64,000 nucleotides of DNA from Teredinibacter waterburyi (GCF_001922985.1 NZ_MRUH01000022.1:124001-188000); one strand, 5' to 3'. Numbered from the stretch's first letter, positions 29,669 to 38,602 are shown. The notes: generated from the sequence alone by a model not told the origin. Numbers and translations are program-made.

Positions 29669-30007
29669 TTACTCTTCCAAATCTACGGCGGCGGGGTCGC
29701 CGATCGTTGGCTTGCTATGTAGGTTGGATTTAACCGAACCTTTACGATGAGCCAATGCAGCTTCAAGTTTTTTTGCGCTGCCAGAGATCGCGGCGTATAG
29801 ATCTTCATTTGAAGCATGAACCGAGACTGCGGCGCCAAGGTATTGTGTTTGTGCTTCAACTTTTTGTTCGTGTCGCTCTACAGTAAGGATGACGGAAAGG
29901 CTGTCTATGTGCGGGTAGTGGTTTTTGACTTTGGAGAACTTATGGGTAACAGATTCGCGAATGCTATCGGTTATGTCTAGATGGTGACCGGATATATTAA
30001 TTTGCAT
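29669..30007 (-). CDS. hpf: Short-form ribosome hibernation promoting factor (HPF/YfiA family)
   Basis: A 112 aa protein of the S30AE family, which binds the 30S A/P site region and stabilises inactive 70S or 100S ribosomes. The sequence has MQINISGHHLDITDSIRESV, KVKNHYPHIDSLSVILTVER and VSVHASNEDLYAAISGSAKKL, typical of the fold. The usual hpf lies next to rpoN; here it stands apart, so it may be a second paralogue (YfiA-like). The C-terminal tail (SKPTIGDPAAVDLEE) is short and acidic, as in short HPF/YfiA. Confidence 0.9.
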   Translation of the reverse strand: MQINISGHHLDITDSIRESVTHKFSKVKNHYPHIDSLSVILTVERHEQKVEAQTQYLGAAVSVHASNEDLYAAISGSAKKLEAALAHRKGSVKSNLHSKPTIGDPAAVDLEE

Positions 30008-30458
30008 ATAGGATTTCCTGTTTAGATTTACCGCATGTTACGAGTACAAGGCAGAAACTTGGGCAGCGTTGATTTTATTGGGTAGTAATGACGCCAACTA
30101 ACATTAGGTGACTTTCTCCAAAGGTGATCCGCGCACACGTAAATGATTACTTTCCCTCCCAATTTCTGTTGTCTCAATACCTAAATTAGGGGCTATCGCA
30201 TTGATTTGCAAGTGCTGAGACTGTCTTATTTGCGCTGCCGCAATATAGTCGGGGTTATCCCCATTTGTTTAAGCGGAATAAGCTGCTCATTTTTAGATCA
30301 GAATATTTAAGGCTTTCGCCACAAGATAGGCCTAACGGCTACCCCAAGGCTACCGCTTTTGGTACGCTTGCTGGCTAAGTCAATTTGGCCACATTGGTAA
30401 AGTCGGATCGAGTGTTTTCGAGCGATTATCTGGGTCGAAAATTATAGGAGGAATAGCT
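30008..30458. other. 451-bp divergent intergenic region between hpf and the yajQ-family gene
   Basis: No gene, RNA or clear repeat was recognised. The right end has a strong AGGAGG site (30447-30452) for the yajQ-family gene. Promoters for both divergent genes must lie here, but no single pair of hexamers stands out. Confidence 0.4.
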
Positions 30459-30941
30459 ATGCCATCGTTTGATATTGTTTCCGAGGTCGATCAGCAAGAG
30501 GTTCGAAACGCGGTCGAAAATGCACAGCGAGAATTGGAAACTCGGTTTGACTTTCGCGGTGTTGAGGCAAGTTTCAAATGGACGACAACGGAAACCACAG
30601 TGGCTGCGGAAGGCGATTTTCAGTTGCAGCAAATGGTGGATATCTTGCGCAACAAGCTTATCAAGAGAAATGTCGACCCTGAGACCATGAAACAAAGTGA
30701 CCCGGTACATTCGGGTAAGACTTTCAGCTTAAAGATTACCTTTTTAGAGGGTATTGAGGCGCCAATGGCGAAAAAGGTTGTGAAACTAATTAAGGACAGC
30801 AAGCTCAAAGTTCAGGTCGCGATTCAGGGCGAGCAGGTACGGGTTACGGGTAAAAAGCGCGATGAGCTGCAAGATGTGATGGCTTTGGTGCGTAGCTCGG
30901 ATTTGGGGCAACCCTTCCAGTTCAATAACTTTCGCGATTAG
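30459..30941 (+). CDS. YajQ family nucleotide-binding protein
   Basis: A 160 aa protein of the YajQ (DUF520) family. The start [20 protein letters not shown], the [14 protein letters not shown] segment and the end [15 protein letters not shown] are diagnostic. Some members bind c-di-GMP and act as transcriptional co-regulators (Xanthomonas, Pseudomonas), and E. coli YajQ binds nucleotides and RNA; which applies here is unknown. The ATG has a strong AGGAGG site. A DUF3820 gene follows after 12 bp. Confidence 0.93.
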   Translation: MPSFDIVSEVDQQEVRNAVENAQRELETRFDFRGVEASFKWTTTETTVAAEGDFQLQQMVDILRNKLIKRNVDPETMKQSDPVHSGKTFSLKITFLEGIEAPMAKKVVKLIKDSKLKVQVAIQGEQVRVTGKKRDELQDVMALVRSSDLGQPFQFNNFRD

Positions 30942-30953
30942 GTTGGCGCGATA

Positions 30954-31181
30954 ATGTTAGAAAAAAAGCACCTTATCCAGCTAGCTAACGTGACTATGCC
31001 GTTTGGTAAGTACGCGGGCCGAGTGATTATTGACCTGCCAGAAGACTACCTACTTTGGTTTGCCACCAAGGGGTTCCCAGATAATCAGCTAGGCCAGTTG
31101 CTGGCCTTGGCTTTAGAGATAAAAACGAATGGGCAGGAATCTATTTTGGATCCGTTGCGTAATTATCCTGTGGTTCACTAA
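30954..31181 (+). CDS. DUF3820 family protein
   Basis: A 75 aa protein with TMPFGKYAGRVIIDLPEDYLLWF (split as TMPFGKYAGRVIIDL and PEDYLLWFATKGFP), the signature of DUF3820, annotated in some genomes as a putative quorum-sensing-regulated virulence factor. The family resembles a small nuclease-associated module sometimes fused to DNA polymerase III epsilon-like domains. It is probably co-transcribed with the yajQ-family gene. Function is not known. Confidence 0.82.
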   Translation: MLEKKHLIQLANVTMPFGKYAGRVIIDLPEDYLLWFATKGFPDNQLGQLLALALEIKTNGQESILDPLRNYPVVH

Positions 31182-31338
31182 TGACGGCTTAACGCCATTT
31201 ATGCATCGTCGCTAAGCCTGCGAATTATTGACTGCTTCAACCTTACGTTCAATGAATAGTCGTTACACTCAGCGCTTCATCCCCTGCCATGCAGATTACG
31301 ACTGTCTGGCGCCGCAAAAATAAAAGATCGGAGGCTCC

Positions 31339-32118
31339 ATGAATATTTTGACTTTACACATAGCCAAGCTTTTTAAAACATCGCTATTGGTAGGTATGCT
31401 CGCGACTGCGACCGCGGCTTTAGCCGATGATTTCAGTGCGGTTAAAACCAAGGTGGAAGCTGCTATCTCCGCCGACTCGCGGCCAGCTAAGGACGCTCTG
31501 AGGGACGGCAATCGGAAACCGGTAGAAACGCTTGAGTTTTTTGGTTTGCGCGACAATATGAAAGTTATTGAGTTGGTGCCTGGCGGTGGATGGTACACAC
31601 GCCTATTGGCCCCTACACTGGCCGACAAAGGCAAGCTTTACGTCGCCTATGGCACCGCTTGGATGGGCGACTTGCTCGAGCAGCCCGGTTTCGAAAAAGT
31701 TGAGGTATTAGCACCAAACCACAAACTCTACCGCCAAGATGGGAAACATTTATTTAGCCTCGAAAAGGCGGAATTAGGTGTTAACAAAGTCGATATGGTG
31801 CTGACCTTTAGAAACTACCATAACCTAGATGACGCGGCTCGGAAGACCGTAAACGATGCGGTCTTTAAATCGCTTAAATCCGGTGGTGTTTACGGTGTCG
31901 TAGATCACACCCGCCGCCATATGGAGGGCGATAGCGGTGAGAATGGTCGGCGCTTTGATCCCGTGCTGGCCATTAAAGAAATACAGGCGGCGGGCTTTGT
32001 ATTGCAGGATTATTCCAGCTTACATTACCGGGCTGACGATGAGCTGCGCTACGAAGTCGGCCGCAAGTCGGTAACGGGCAACACCGATCGCTGGACCTTA
32101 AAATTTGTTAAGCCGTAA
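31339..32118 (+). CDS. Predicted exported class I SAM-dependent methyltransferase
   Basis: A 259 aa protein of the COG4798 type. A signal peptide-like start (LFKTSLLVGMLATATAALADD) precedes a methyltransferase fold with motif I VIELVPGGGWYTRLLAPTL and later KVDMVLTFRNYHNL and GGVYGVVDHTRRH. The spacing agrees with other members of this group, which nearly all carry signal peptides although S-adenosylmethionine is not expected in the periplasm; the true substrate is unknown. A large inverted repeat follows 38 bp after the stop. Confidence 0.85.
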   Translation: MNILTLHIAKLFKTSLLVGMLATATAALADDFSAVKTKVEAAISADSRPAKDALRDGNRKPVETLEFFGLRDNMKVIELVPGGGWYTRLLAPTLADKGKLYVAYGTAWMGDLLEQPGFEKVEVLAPNHKLYRQDGKHLFSLEKAELGVNKVDMVLTFRNYHNLDDAARKTVNDAVFKSLKSGGVYGVVDHTRRHMEGDSGENGRRFDPVLAIKEIQAAGFVLQDYSSLHYRADDELRYEVGRKSVTGNTDRWTLKFVKP

Positions 32119-32156
32119 GCCCACGCCATAACGACTCATCTTCAACACTAACAGCT

Positions 32157-32213
32157 CGCGTACTATCAGAAAGGCCTTTGCGGTAACTCGCAAAGTCGAT
32201 CTGATACTACGCG
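32157..32213 (+). repeat. 57-nt imperfect hairpin downstream of the methyltransferase gene
   Basis: CGCGTACTATCAGA (32157-32170) pairs with TCTGATACTACGCG (32200-32213) with one mismatch in 14. Inside, CTTTGCG (32176-32182) pairs perfectly with CGCAAAG (32189-32195) around a 6-nt loop. No T run follows, so it is not a classic intrinsic terminator. It could be a rho-dependent or processing structure, or a copy of a dispersed palindrome. Confidence 0.7.
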
Positions 32214-32379
32214 CCTCAATCGTTCGAACCATTTTCCCTACCCTAAAACGGCGTACTAGCTAAGCAAGAAGTACGGTTTTTGTGTGATGTGCGTCAAAGA
32301 TATTTACTTTGATGTTTTTGGCGCTAGAATCTGTGACCAGCATCACTATTTATGGCGTGGTTTTAGGGATTTATCGATT

Positions 32380-32622
32380 ATGGAATTTAGAAATGGCGAA
32401 GATGAGCGAGTGTGGTACCGGTTTGATCGTTTCTATCGCACCAGTGATGGCTGGTTTTTTACTACTCGAGAGGGTTCAGAAGTTGGCCCCTTTGCCAATC
32501 GGCGCGCAGCCGAAAATGGCGCCCGTATTTTTCTAGATAGCATCCGTAAGCGACAGGTTGTTGGTACCTATGCTTCGCAATTGGCTATGTCTGGCCTTTG
32601 GGCGACCACTCATTATCAATAA
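32380..32622 (+). CDS. DUF6316 family small protein
   Basis: An 80 aa protein with WYRFDRFYRTSDGWFFTTRE and EVGPFANRRAAENGARIFL, the aromatic-rich pattern of DUF6316, short proteins common in marine gammaproteobacteria. I start at ATG 32380, where the family-like MEFRNGEDERVWYRF begins, with AGGGAT upstream; the open frame reaches back to 32284 but that part looks non-coding. Function is unknown. Confidence 0.75.
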   Translation: MEFRNGEDERVWYRFDRFYRTSDGWFFTTREGSEVGPFANRRAAENGARIFLDSIRKRQVVGTYASQLAMSGLWATTHYQ

Positions 32623-32954
32623 CGATGTTGTTAACCCCGCAGTAGCCGACGTAATACATAATACTTGGGGAATCTGCTGTGGGTTGCTTTTCTGCAAGTC
32701 CTTTTCGCAGCGGTCCGTCCCGCTGTCTGCTCTGCCTAGTCCTCACTCGTCGTGTCGCCGTTTAATTTACTAAATGATTCCCGTCCTAGTAGCATGTATT
32801 CTGGCGGTCGGCGTTGCTCGCGTATTTTGTTGGTTCTAATCTTGGTTAGCCGTGCTTGGATCGAAAGCTGTCCCTGAGATAATCCAGCGTTTAAATTTGT
32901 GTAATTTCTCACATATTGTGGCTTAGTTCGACAGCTGATTCCTTTGACTCTTGC

Positions 32955-32975
32955 TATATAAACGATGTTTATATA
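32955..32975 (+). promoter_or_regulatory. Operator-like palindrome 1
   Basis: TATATAAAC (32955-32963) and GTTTATATA (32967-32975) form a perfect 9-bp inverted repeat with a 3-bp spacer. It lies just upstream of the likely -35 position of the RND operon promoter. Confidence 0.6.
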
Positions 32976-32992
32976 GGGTTGTATTCGTGATA

Positions 32993-33016
32993 TGTACATT
33001 GTAAATATAATGTACA
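32993..33016 (+). promoter_or_regulatory. Operator-like palindrome 2 overlapping the -10 box
   Basis: TGTACATT (32993-33000) and AATGTACA (33009-33016) form a perfect 8-bp inverted repeat with an 8-bp spacer. The spacer and right arm contain TATAAT (33006-33011), so a repressor bound here would block the promoter. The TetR protein encoded at 37796 is the obvious candidate. Confidence 0.65.
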
Positions 33017-33040
33017 GCAAACCTTATCCTGAGAAAATAC

Positions 33041-35485
33041 ATGGAACGAATCAGTCGAGCTTGGGCGGAGTGGGTGTTAAGGCACCGTATCGCTATTTTG
33101 ATTGTCGCCGCCGTTATCGTCTGCAGTGCGCCGCTTAGTTATCATCAGCTTTATCACGACAACTCTAACGAAAGTTACTTTCTCGAGCAGGACCCAAACC
33201 TGGAGGCCTTTGATCGTTTGGTCGATTTATTTGGCGATCCAGAGTACCTTTTAGTTGGTATTGAGGCTCGCGCGAACGATCACGATATCTTCACCGCCGA
33301 TACCATTCAGATGATTGATGAGATCACGCGTTTTCTCGAGGATCATCGGTATATAACCAAGGTTCGTTCGATAAGTAAGTATCAATACACTCACGACGAC
33401 GGCGGAATGCTCGCTACTGATAACCTGTTTGAGGATATTGATTCACTGGATCAGTCCTCCGCGGAGCTGCTGACGGCTCGCGACATTATTGCACGAGAGC
33501 AGATCGCTCTAGAAAACATCGTTACCAGAGACTTTAAGCATACCCAGATAATTGCACGCACTATTTATCGGCCTGGCGAAAATCAGCATAAGGTTGAGCT
33601 TGTACAGGAGTTGCGAGGCTTTGTTGAGAGTCGTGGTTACGAGGAGCGAGGGCATCGCTTACACTTTTCCGGAGTGCCGGTTATTGGTGAGCGTATTGAA
33701 ACTCTAACCGAACAAGACAAAGCGTGGCTAAACCCGCTAACGGGGTGTGTTATGTTCGTTATCATTTACCTCGTATTTCGGTCGATGTTTGCAGTGCTGG
33801 TACCGCTGTTAATAACTTTGGTGACCTTGGTGATAATTACTGGGATTCAGGGCGCACTAAAGTGGCCTTTTACGGCGGTAAATGCAGCGTTAATCCCTGC
33901 CATTATTATCTTGTGCATGGGAGCTAGCGTACATGTGCTGGTTGAGTTTTTTCAGTTTCGCTATGCGGGGAAGTCGCCGCTGGAAGCCGCTAGCGAAACC
34001 GTGACGGATCTTTTGTTTGCGATATTGTTTACTTGTGTGACTACTGCAGTAGGATTTCTTGCGCTATCGATAACTGAATTAAAGCCGGTGCGACAATTTG
34101 CGGTTCTTGCTGCGCTTGCACCGATGTTAATCTTTTTGCTTAGCGCTACAGTACTGCCGGTAATATTAAGTTTTGTACCTTGGTTGCCTCGTCGGAATCG
34201 CTCGAAAAATAAATATAGCTCAGGCGAAGACGCTCATGTTTCTCTCGATGATCCCGCTAGCCGCGATAAGCTTTCAACGCTGTTAACTGGTGGTATACCG
34301 AACTTTATCAAGCGCAATTGTAAAATGATTACACTCCTAGGTTGTGTTGTAGCCGTGGCAAGTTTTGTTGGTATTACGCAGATGCGTGTCGACTCTAACA
34401 TAGCGAACTACTTCAAATCCTCTAGCGCGATGAGTAAAGATCTAAATTATTTTAATCGTACATTCAAGGGGATTAGTAATGTCGATCTTATCTTGAATTC
34501 TGGTGAAGAGGGTGGGATTAAAGACCCGAAATTCTTGCAGCAGGCGGATCAATTACAGCAGTGGTTAGCGAGCTTTCCCGAAACCGGCAAACCAACCTCT
34601 ATACTCGATTTTTACAAACAGATTAATCAATCATTACACGAGGACGACCCTAGGTATTTTACGCTCCCAGATAGCCGCGCTATGGCAGCGCAGTTGTTAC
34701 TACTGTACGAAAATTCTGGGCCAGATGAAGATTTAACCGACCTAAAAGATTTTAGCGATCAAAACTTGCGAATCCGAGTGCCGGTGGTAAATATGGATGA
34801 AACTCAGTTAAGTCGTCTCTTTAATAATATTAGAGATGAGGTTGCGCTCTCCTATTCAAACTTAGATGTTGTGATTACCGGTACTTTGGTTATGAATAAC
34901 GCCCAAAATCACTATGTAAATAATGGTATGTTTAAGTCGTTTGGCGTCGCGATATTGACTATTGGTGTGAGCTTTATACTACTGTTTCGTTCGCTTACCT
35001 ACGGTTTAATCGCCTTGATACCAAGTGTTGTTCCGGTACTTTTAACCGGCGCGATCGTCTCCTTGGCTGGAATACCCATGGACTTAGGCACAATGATTGT
35101 TGGCGCTATGACGATCGGCATTGCGGTTGATGATTCCATACATTTGATGAGCCGATATTTATTGATGCGGAAGCGTGGGCTAGGGGTTGATGCAGCAATA
35201 AAGTACGCGATGAATTCCTCTGGCAGAGCCGTGATATTAACTTCTATTATATTGGTTTGCGGGTTCTCTGTGATGTTGTTAGGGTCATTTATGTCCTATA
35301 TCTACGTTGGGCTTTTTTCGGCGATGATTATGAGTTTGGCCTTATTGGGCGATTTAATTTTTATGCCGGCTCTGCTTTATCTTATTGATGGGAAATCTTC
35401 TCTAGCCAGCTTAGATGAACATACCTATGCCGATAAAAGCGCCGAATCAAATTTAAAGTCTCAGCATGTGACGCTAGAGAATTAG
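33041..35485 (+). CDS. RND/MMPL family transporter
   Basis: An 814 aa protein of the COG1033 group of RND exporters, which move lipids or hydrophobic compounds. It has the two-fold pattern: helix 1 (about 15-35), a periplasmic domain, a five-helix sterol-sensing-like bundle (about 235-390), then a repeat with helix 7 (about 435), a second periplasmic domain and a second bundle (about 640-790). GAMTIGIAVDDSIHLMSRY in the second bundle carries the proton-relay Asp pattern of RND proteins. It heads a three-gene run with a LolA-like protein (11 bp gap) and a DUF1302-like protein, which suggests transport of a lipid or lipoprotein-like cargo across the envelope. Confidence 0.93.
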   Translation: MERISRAWAEWVLRHRIAILIVAAVIVCSAPLSYHQLYHDNSNESYFLEQDPNLEAFDRLVDLFGDPEYLLVGIEARANDHDIFTADTIQMIDEITRFLEDHRYITKVRSISKYQYTHDDGGMLATDNLFEDIDSLDQSSAELLTARDIIAREQIALENIVTRDFKHTQIIARTIYRPGENQHKVELVQELRGFVESRGYEERGHRLHFSGVPVIGERIETLTEQDKAWLNPLTGCVMFVIIYLVFRSMFAVLVPLLITLVTLVIITGIQGALKWPFTAVNAALIPAIIILCMGASVHVLVEFFQFRYAGKSPLEAASETVTDLLFAILFTCVTTAVGFLALSITELKPVRQFAVLAALAPMLIFLLSATVLPVILSFVPWLPRRNRSKNKYSSGEDAHVSLDDPASRDKLSTLLTGGIPNFIKRNCKMITLLGCVVAVASFVGITQMRVDSNIANYFKSSSAMSKDLNYFNRTFKGISNVDLILNSGEEGGIKDPKFLQQADQLQQWLASFPETGKPTSILDFYKQINQSLHEDDPRYFTLPDSRAMAAQLLLLYENSGPDEDLTDLKDFSDQNLRIRVPVVNMDETQLSRLFNNIRDEVALSYSNLDVVITGTLVMNNAQNHYVNNGMFKSFGVAILTIGVSFILLFRSLTYGLIALIPSVVPVLLTGAIVSLAGIPMDLGTMIVGAMTIGIAVDDSIHLMSRYLLMRKRGLGVDAAIKYAMNSSGRAVILTSIILVCGFSVMLLGSFMSYIYVGLFSAMIMSLALLGDLIFMPALLYLIDGKSSLASLDEHTYADKSAESNLKSQHVTLEN

Positions 35486-35496
35486 GGAGAAAAATA

Positions 35497-36339
35497 GTGA
35501 TGTTAAAACGATATAAGTTTTGCAGTTTAGAACGTTTAGCTACGTTGTGCGTGATACTTGTAAATATTCTATGTTTGCCGACGTTATCAGCCGATGAAGG
35601 GCAAACGTTAAACGCTGCCGATATAATGTTAAAGGTTGATCAGCGTTATAGCGGCGATACTAGTCAAGCGACGAGCGTTTTAGTTTTAGTTGATAAGCGG
35701 CAGCGTCAACGAGTTCGCGATTTAGAAATGTATCGTGTGGAAACAAAAGAGGTTGAAAAAGCGCTAATTGTGTTTCGCAGTCCTGCGGATGTTGAGGGAA
35801 CCTCCTATCTTTCTTATGAGTGGAGCGATCCAGCTATTGCCGACGATTCTTGGCTATATCTGCCAGCCTTACAGAAAGTAAAGCGTGTCGCGTCTTCGGA
35901 AGAGTCGGGTGCATTTATGGGCAGCGACTTTAGCTATGCCGATATTAATGGTACAGACTATGAGGACTACCGCTATAAAATAGAAGCTGTGAGCGAGCTT
36001 GTTGATGGGGTCGACTGTTGGGTTATTTCTTCTATCCCTGTGAGTGAGGATGTTATTGATAAAACCGGATATATCAGCTCAAAATCATGGGTAAGAAAAG
36101 ATAACTTCGTGGTAGTTAAAGCGATCATCGATGTAAAGAAGGGTAAGCAAACAAAATATTTTAGTGCTACGGATATCGAAAAAATCGATGGTGTTTGGAC
36201 GGCTAAGACTCTGCAAATGGTTACTGTTCGACGCGGTGAGAAGCAACACAGTAGCGTATTTAAGATAAATGAAATCGTTTATAACAAGCCGTTACCGGCC
36301 AATTTCTTCGATGCTCAGGCGATGCAGCGAGGGCTCTAA
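35497..36339 (+). CDS. Outer membrane lipoprotein-sorting protein (LolA-like)
   Basis: A 280 aa periplasmic protein with a signal peptide (cleaved near LPTLSADEG) and the LolA-like fold (PF17131 type). The diagnostic stretch is DDSWLYLPALQKVKRVASSE followed by GAFMGSDFSYADI. These proteins partner COG1033 RND transporters and probably carry a lipid through the periplasm; they are distinct from true LolA. It is between the RND gene and the outer-membrane protein, one base from the next start. Confidence 0.92.
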   Translation: MMLKRYKFCSLERLATLCVILVNILCLPTLSADEGQTLNAADIMLKVDQRYSGDTSQATSVLVLVDKRQRQRVRDLEMYRVETKEVEKALIVFRSPADVEGTSYLSYEWSDPAIADDSWLYLPALQKVKRVASSEESGAFMGSDFSYADINGTDYEDYRYKIEAVSELVDGVDCWVISSIPVSEDVIDKTGYISSKSWVRKDNFVVVKAIIDVKKGKQTKYFSATDIEKIDGVWTAKTLQMVTVRRGEKQHSSVFKINEIVYNKPLPANFFDAQAMQRGL

Positions 36340-36340
36340 A

Positions 36341-37675
36341 GTGAAAGCCATTCTAGTATTCGCCAGCGTTGTTTTATTTTCGCCGGTGTCTGCACTTGCT
36401 GAGGAGGATTTTTTTGCAAGTGTCGAGGTGGACTTAGATAACACGGCTGAAGATTCTGGCAGCTTCTCCTATCGCGGCTATGTTCGTCAAAACCTTAAGC
36501 TTGGCATCGAGTCCCCGCGAGAGCAGTCCAATGTTCAGCGCTACGAGGCTGGGGTGAACGGTTTGCGTAGTGAGGGATTTTTGGAGTTTAGCGGTAAGCT
36601 AGCGCCGGATATTAGATGGCAGCTAAGTACCAAAACAGAGCTAGATTGGGTGCAGTGGCAGCTGGGCGAGCAACAGTGGGGGCTAACCGATTCTCGGCTT
36701 TTCCTGCGTGATGCGTATGTGGATTTTAGCTACGGTAATAATTGGCTTCGGGTTGGCCACCAAGTTTTGGCTTGGGGAGAGTCTGAGTCGCTGGCTATTA
36801 CCGATGTGCTCAGCCCAAAAGATTTACGTGAGCCAGGTCAGGCCGAACTTGAAGATATTCGTGAAGCTCTTCCGGCAATTTCAATGTCGACAATTACCCC
36901 GTTTGGTAGTTTAACCTCTGTGGTAACGTTCGCGGCGAATGCAAATCGTAACGCCGAGCAGGGCGAAGAATTTTACTTGCTTAGTCCGTGGTGTTTGCCT
37001 CCTTGTTTAGAAAGCTATAAAAAACCGGATAAGGAGTGGGAGGTTGCTGCTAAGTGGGCTTATTCTATTGCTGGTAGCGACCTTATGTTAATGGCCGCCG
37101 AGGTAAATGATAACGAGCAGCAACTCGCGGGCTATGACGAGCGAGGGCCCATCTTCTATCAGCCAAGGTCACGCGTGATCGGTGGTAGTTTTGCCAAGGT
37201 GCTCGATCAATGGTTATTACGCAGCGAGTTTGCAAACAGCTGGAGCGATCGGTTACCTGTGGTGACAATCCCCGTGCAGGATCCGGCTCCGAGTGATCCC
37301 ATTGCCGGGTTTGATAAGGTGCGTGAGTTGCGAGCTATGCTTGGTTTGGATTACGGTGGCTTCGAGAATTTGCAGTTAGCTTATGAGTTTTCTTTAGTGA
37401 AATTTCATCGCGACGGTCAGGTAGAGACAAACTATGGTCACTTTCTAAGTGCACGGCATAGCGCCATGAATGACCGGTTGAGCAATCAGTTGCGGCTGAT
37501 TTATATGGGGACGGTCGAAATGAAAGTACTGCGTTGGAGTCTAGAGTATCAGATGTCCGATAATCTTCACTTGGGCGCTAGTGTTGCCCTTTATGAGGGC
37601 GACGAGGGATCCTATTTCGACGACTATTTTGCGACTAACGATGTGGCCAATCTATCGATAAAATATAGTTTTTAA
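36341..37675 (+). CDS. DUF1302-like outer membrane beta-barrel protein
   Basis: A 444 aa protein with a signal peptide (KAILVFASVVLFSPVSALAEE) and a beta-barrel pattern of alternating polar/aromatic strands ending in NLSIKYSF, a typical terminal Phe. The segment LFLRDAYVDFSYGNNWLRVG with WGESESLAITDVLSPKDLRE matches DUF1302-like porins. The start is a GTG at 36341, right after the LolA-like stop; an upstream ATG at 36269 would overlap and destroy the signal peptide. It completes an inner-membrane pump, periplasmic carrier and outer-membrane barrel set. Confidence 0.87.
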   Translation: MKAILVFASVVLFSPVSALAEEDFFASVEVDLDNTAEDSGSFSYRGYVRQNLKLGIESPREQSNVQRYEAGVNGLRSEGFLEFSGKLAPDIRWQLSTKTELDWVQWQLGEQQWGLTDSRLFLRDAYVDFSYGNNWLRVGHQVLAWGESESLAITDVLSPKDLREPGQAELEDIREALPAISMSTITPFGSLTSVVTFAANANRNAEQGEEFYLLSPWCLPPCLESYKKPDKEWEVAAKWAYSIAGSDLMLMAAEVNDNEQQLAGYDERGPIFYQPRSRVIGGSFAKVLDQWLLRSEFANSWSDRLPVVTIPVQDPAPSDPIAGFDKVRELRAMLGLDYGGFENLQLAYEFSLVKFHRDGQVETNYGHFLSARHSAMNDRLSNQLRLIYMGTVEMKVLRWSLEYQMSDNLHLGASVALYEGDEGSYFDDYFATNDVANLSIKYSF

Positions 37676-37795
37676 TCCTTGGCGGAGGCAACTGCAGGAG
37701 GCTTGGTACTGCGCTATTAATTCTGTATTATTTCAAGGGAATCAACTTGTCCCATTTAGGTTGATCCGCTGGTCTGATTACAAGGTGCGAACCAT

Positions 37796-38482
37796 TTGAC
37801 ACTTAAAAACCCTGATAAGCAAAATACTAGTTATCACCACGGTAACTTAAAGCAAGCGCTGGTGGATGCTTACCTACAACTCCTCCACGAATTTCCCGTC
37901 GAAAAAATTTCCCTGCGGAAATTGGCGAGCCATGTCGGGGTGGCGGCTACAGCAGTTTACAATCACTTTCCCGACAAGATGGCGTTAGTCGTTGCGGTGA
38001 AATTGGAGTGCTTGGGCCATTTTACGCGGTATTTAGAGTCTCATGCGCCTGACACACTCGAGCCGGAAGTGCGTATCCGCGTTCTCGGTCAGAGCTATTA
38101 CCGTTATTCTATTGAGCACGCGCAGTATTTTGAGCGAATTTTCCAAGAGCAGGTCCCAGATGAATATTTCACGCCAGAGCTTATAAATTGCGTTATGAGT
38201 GCGGAGAAGGCATTGCGTTCTGCTGTGCTGGCTCTACTACAAAAAAATAATCTACCGGTTAATCAGTATAACGAAGCGTTAGGCACCTATGCCTGTTGGT
38301 CTATGGCTCACGGAATTACAGCGCTTGCTAGTAAGCATATGAATCACACTGCCTGTGCGTCGGGGCGTTGGCCAGAAGAGTTTTTGTTGCACAATCAAAC
38401 CTCGGTTAATAACTCTTTCGAAGCTATGACTGAAATATTAATACAGGGAATATTGGTTAGTGCGCGGAATCATACCGATTAG
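37796..38482 (+). CDS. TetR/AcrR family transcriptional regulator
   Basis: A 228 aa TetR protein. The N-terminal helix-turn-helix is clear: ISLRKLASHVGVAATAVYNHFPDKMALV at about residues 38-66 (split as ISLRKLASHVGVA and ATAVYNHFPDKMALV), preceded by YHHGNLKQALVDAYLQLL. The C-terminal ligand domain resembles the WHG type. The start is a TTG at 37796 with AAGGTG about nine bases upstream. It lies 120 bp after the RND/LolA/DUF1302 genes, so it may regulate them. Confidence 0.92.
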   Translation: MTLKNPDKQNTSYHHGNLKQALVDAYLQLLHEFPVEKISLRKLASHVGVAATAVYNHFPDKMALVVAVKLECLGHFTRYLESHAPDTLEPEVRIRVLGQSYYRYSIEHAQYFERIFQEQVPDEYFTPELINCVMSAEKALRSAVLALLQKNNLPVNQYNEALGTYACWSMAHGITALASKHMNHTACASGRWPEEFLLHNQTSVNNSFEAMTEILIQGILVSARNHTD

Positions 38483-38533
38483 AGGCTGATCGGGTTGAAA
38501 GGTGTCTTCGAGATTGTGGTCAGTAGGTAATGT

Positions 38534-38583
38534 TGCGCCCCAGTGTCTAAGTTGGAAATTTACAATTCAGACGCTGGGGCGCA
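38534..38583. terminator. Convergent hairpin between tetR and the DUF481 gene
   Basis: TGCGCCCCAGTGTCT (38534-38548) pairs with AGACGCTGGGGCGCA (38569-38583) with one wobble in 15 and a 20-nt loop. It sits between two convergent genes and has no long T run, so it may stop transcription from both sides with help, or protect 3' ends. Confidence 0.6.
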
Positions 38584-38602
38584 TTAACGCTATAGGTCGA
38601 AA

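Larger units (their letters stand above)
32623..33040 (+). promoter_or_regulatory. 418-bp upstream region of the RND operon
   Basis: No gene is supported. The last 90 bp hold two palindromes (32955-32975 and 32993-33016) and a perfect TATAAT at 33006-33011, 35 bp before the ATG at 33041. The rest has nothing recognisable. Confidence 0.6.

Noticed and set aside
32736-33020. 94-codon minus-strand frame
   Set aside because: It overlaps the RND promoter and both palindromes, begins in AT-rich DNA and has no recognised domain.
36269-36340. 24-residue N-terminal extension of the DUF1302-like protein
   Set aside because: It overlaps the LolA-like gene and would bury the signal peptide that starts at the GTG 36341.
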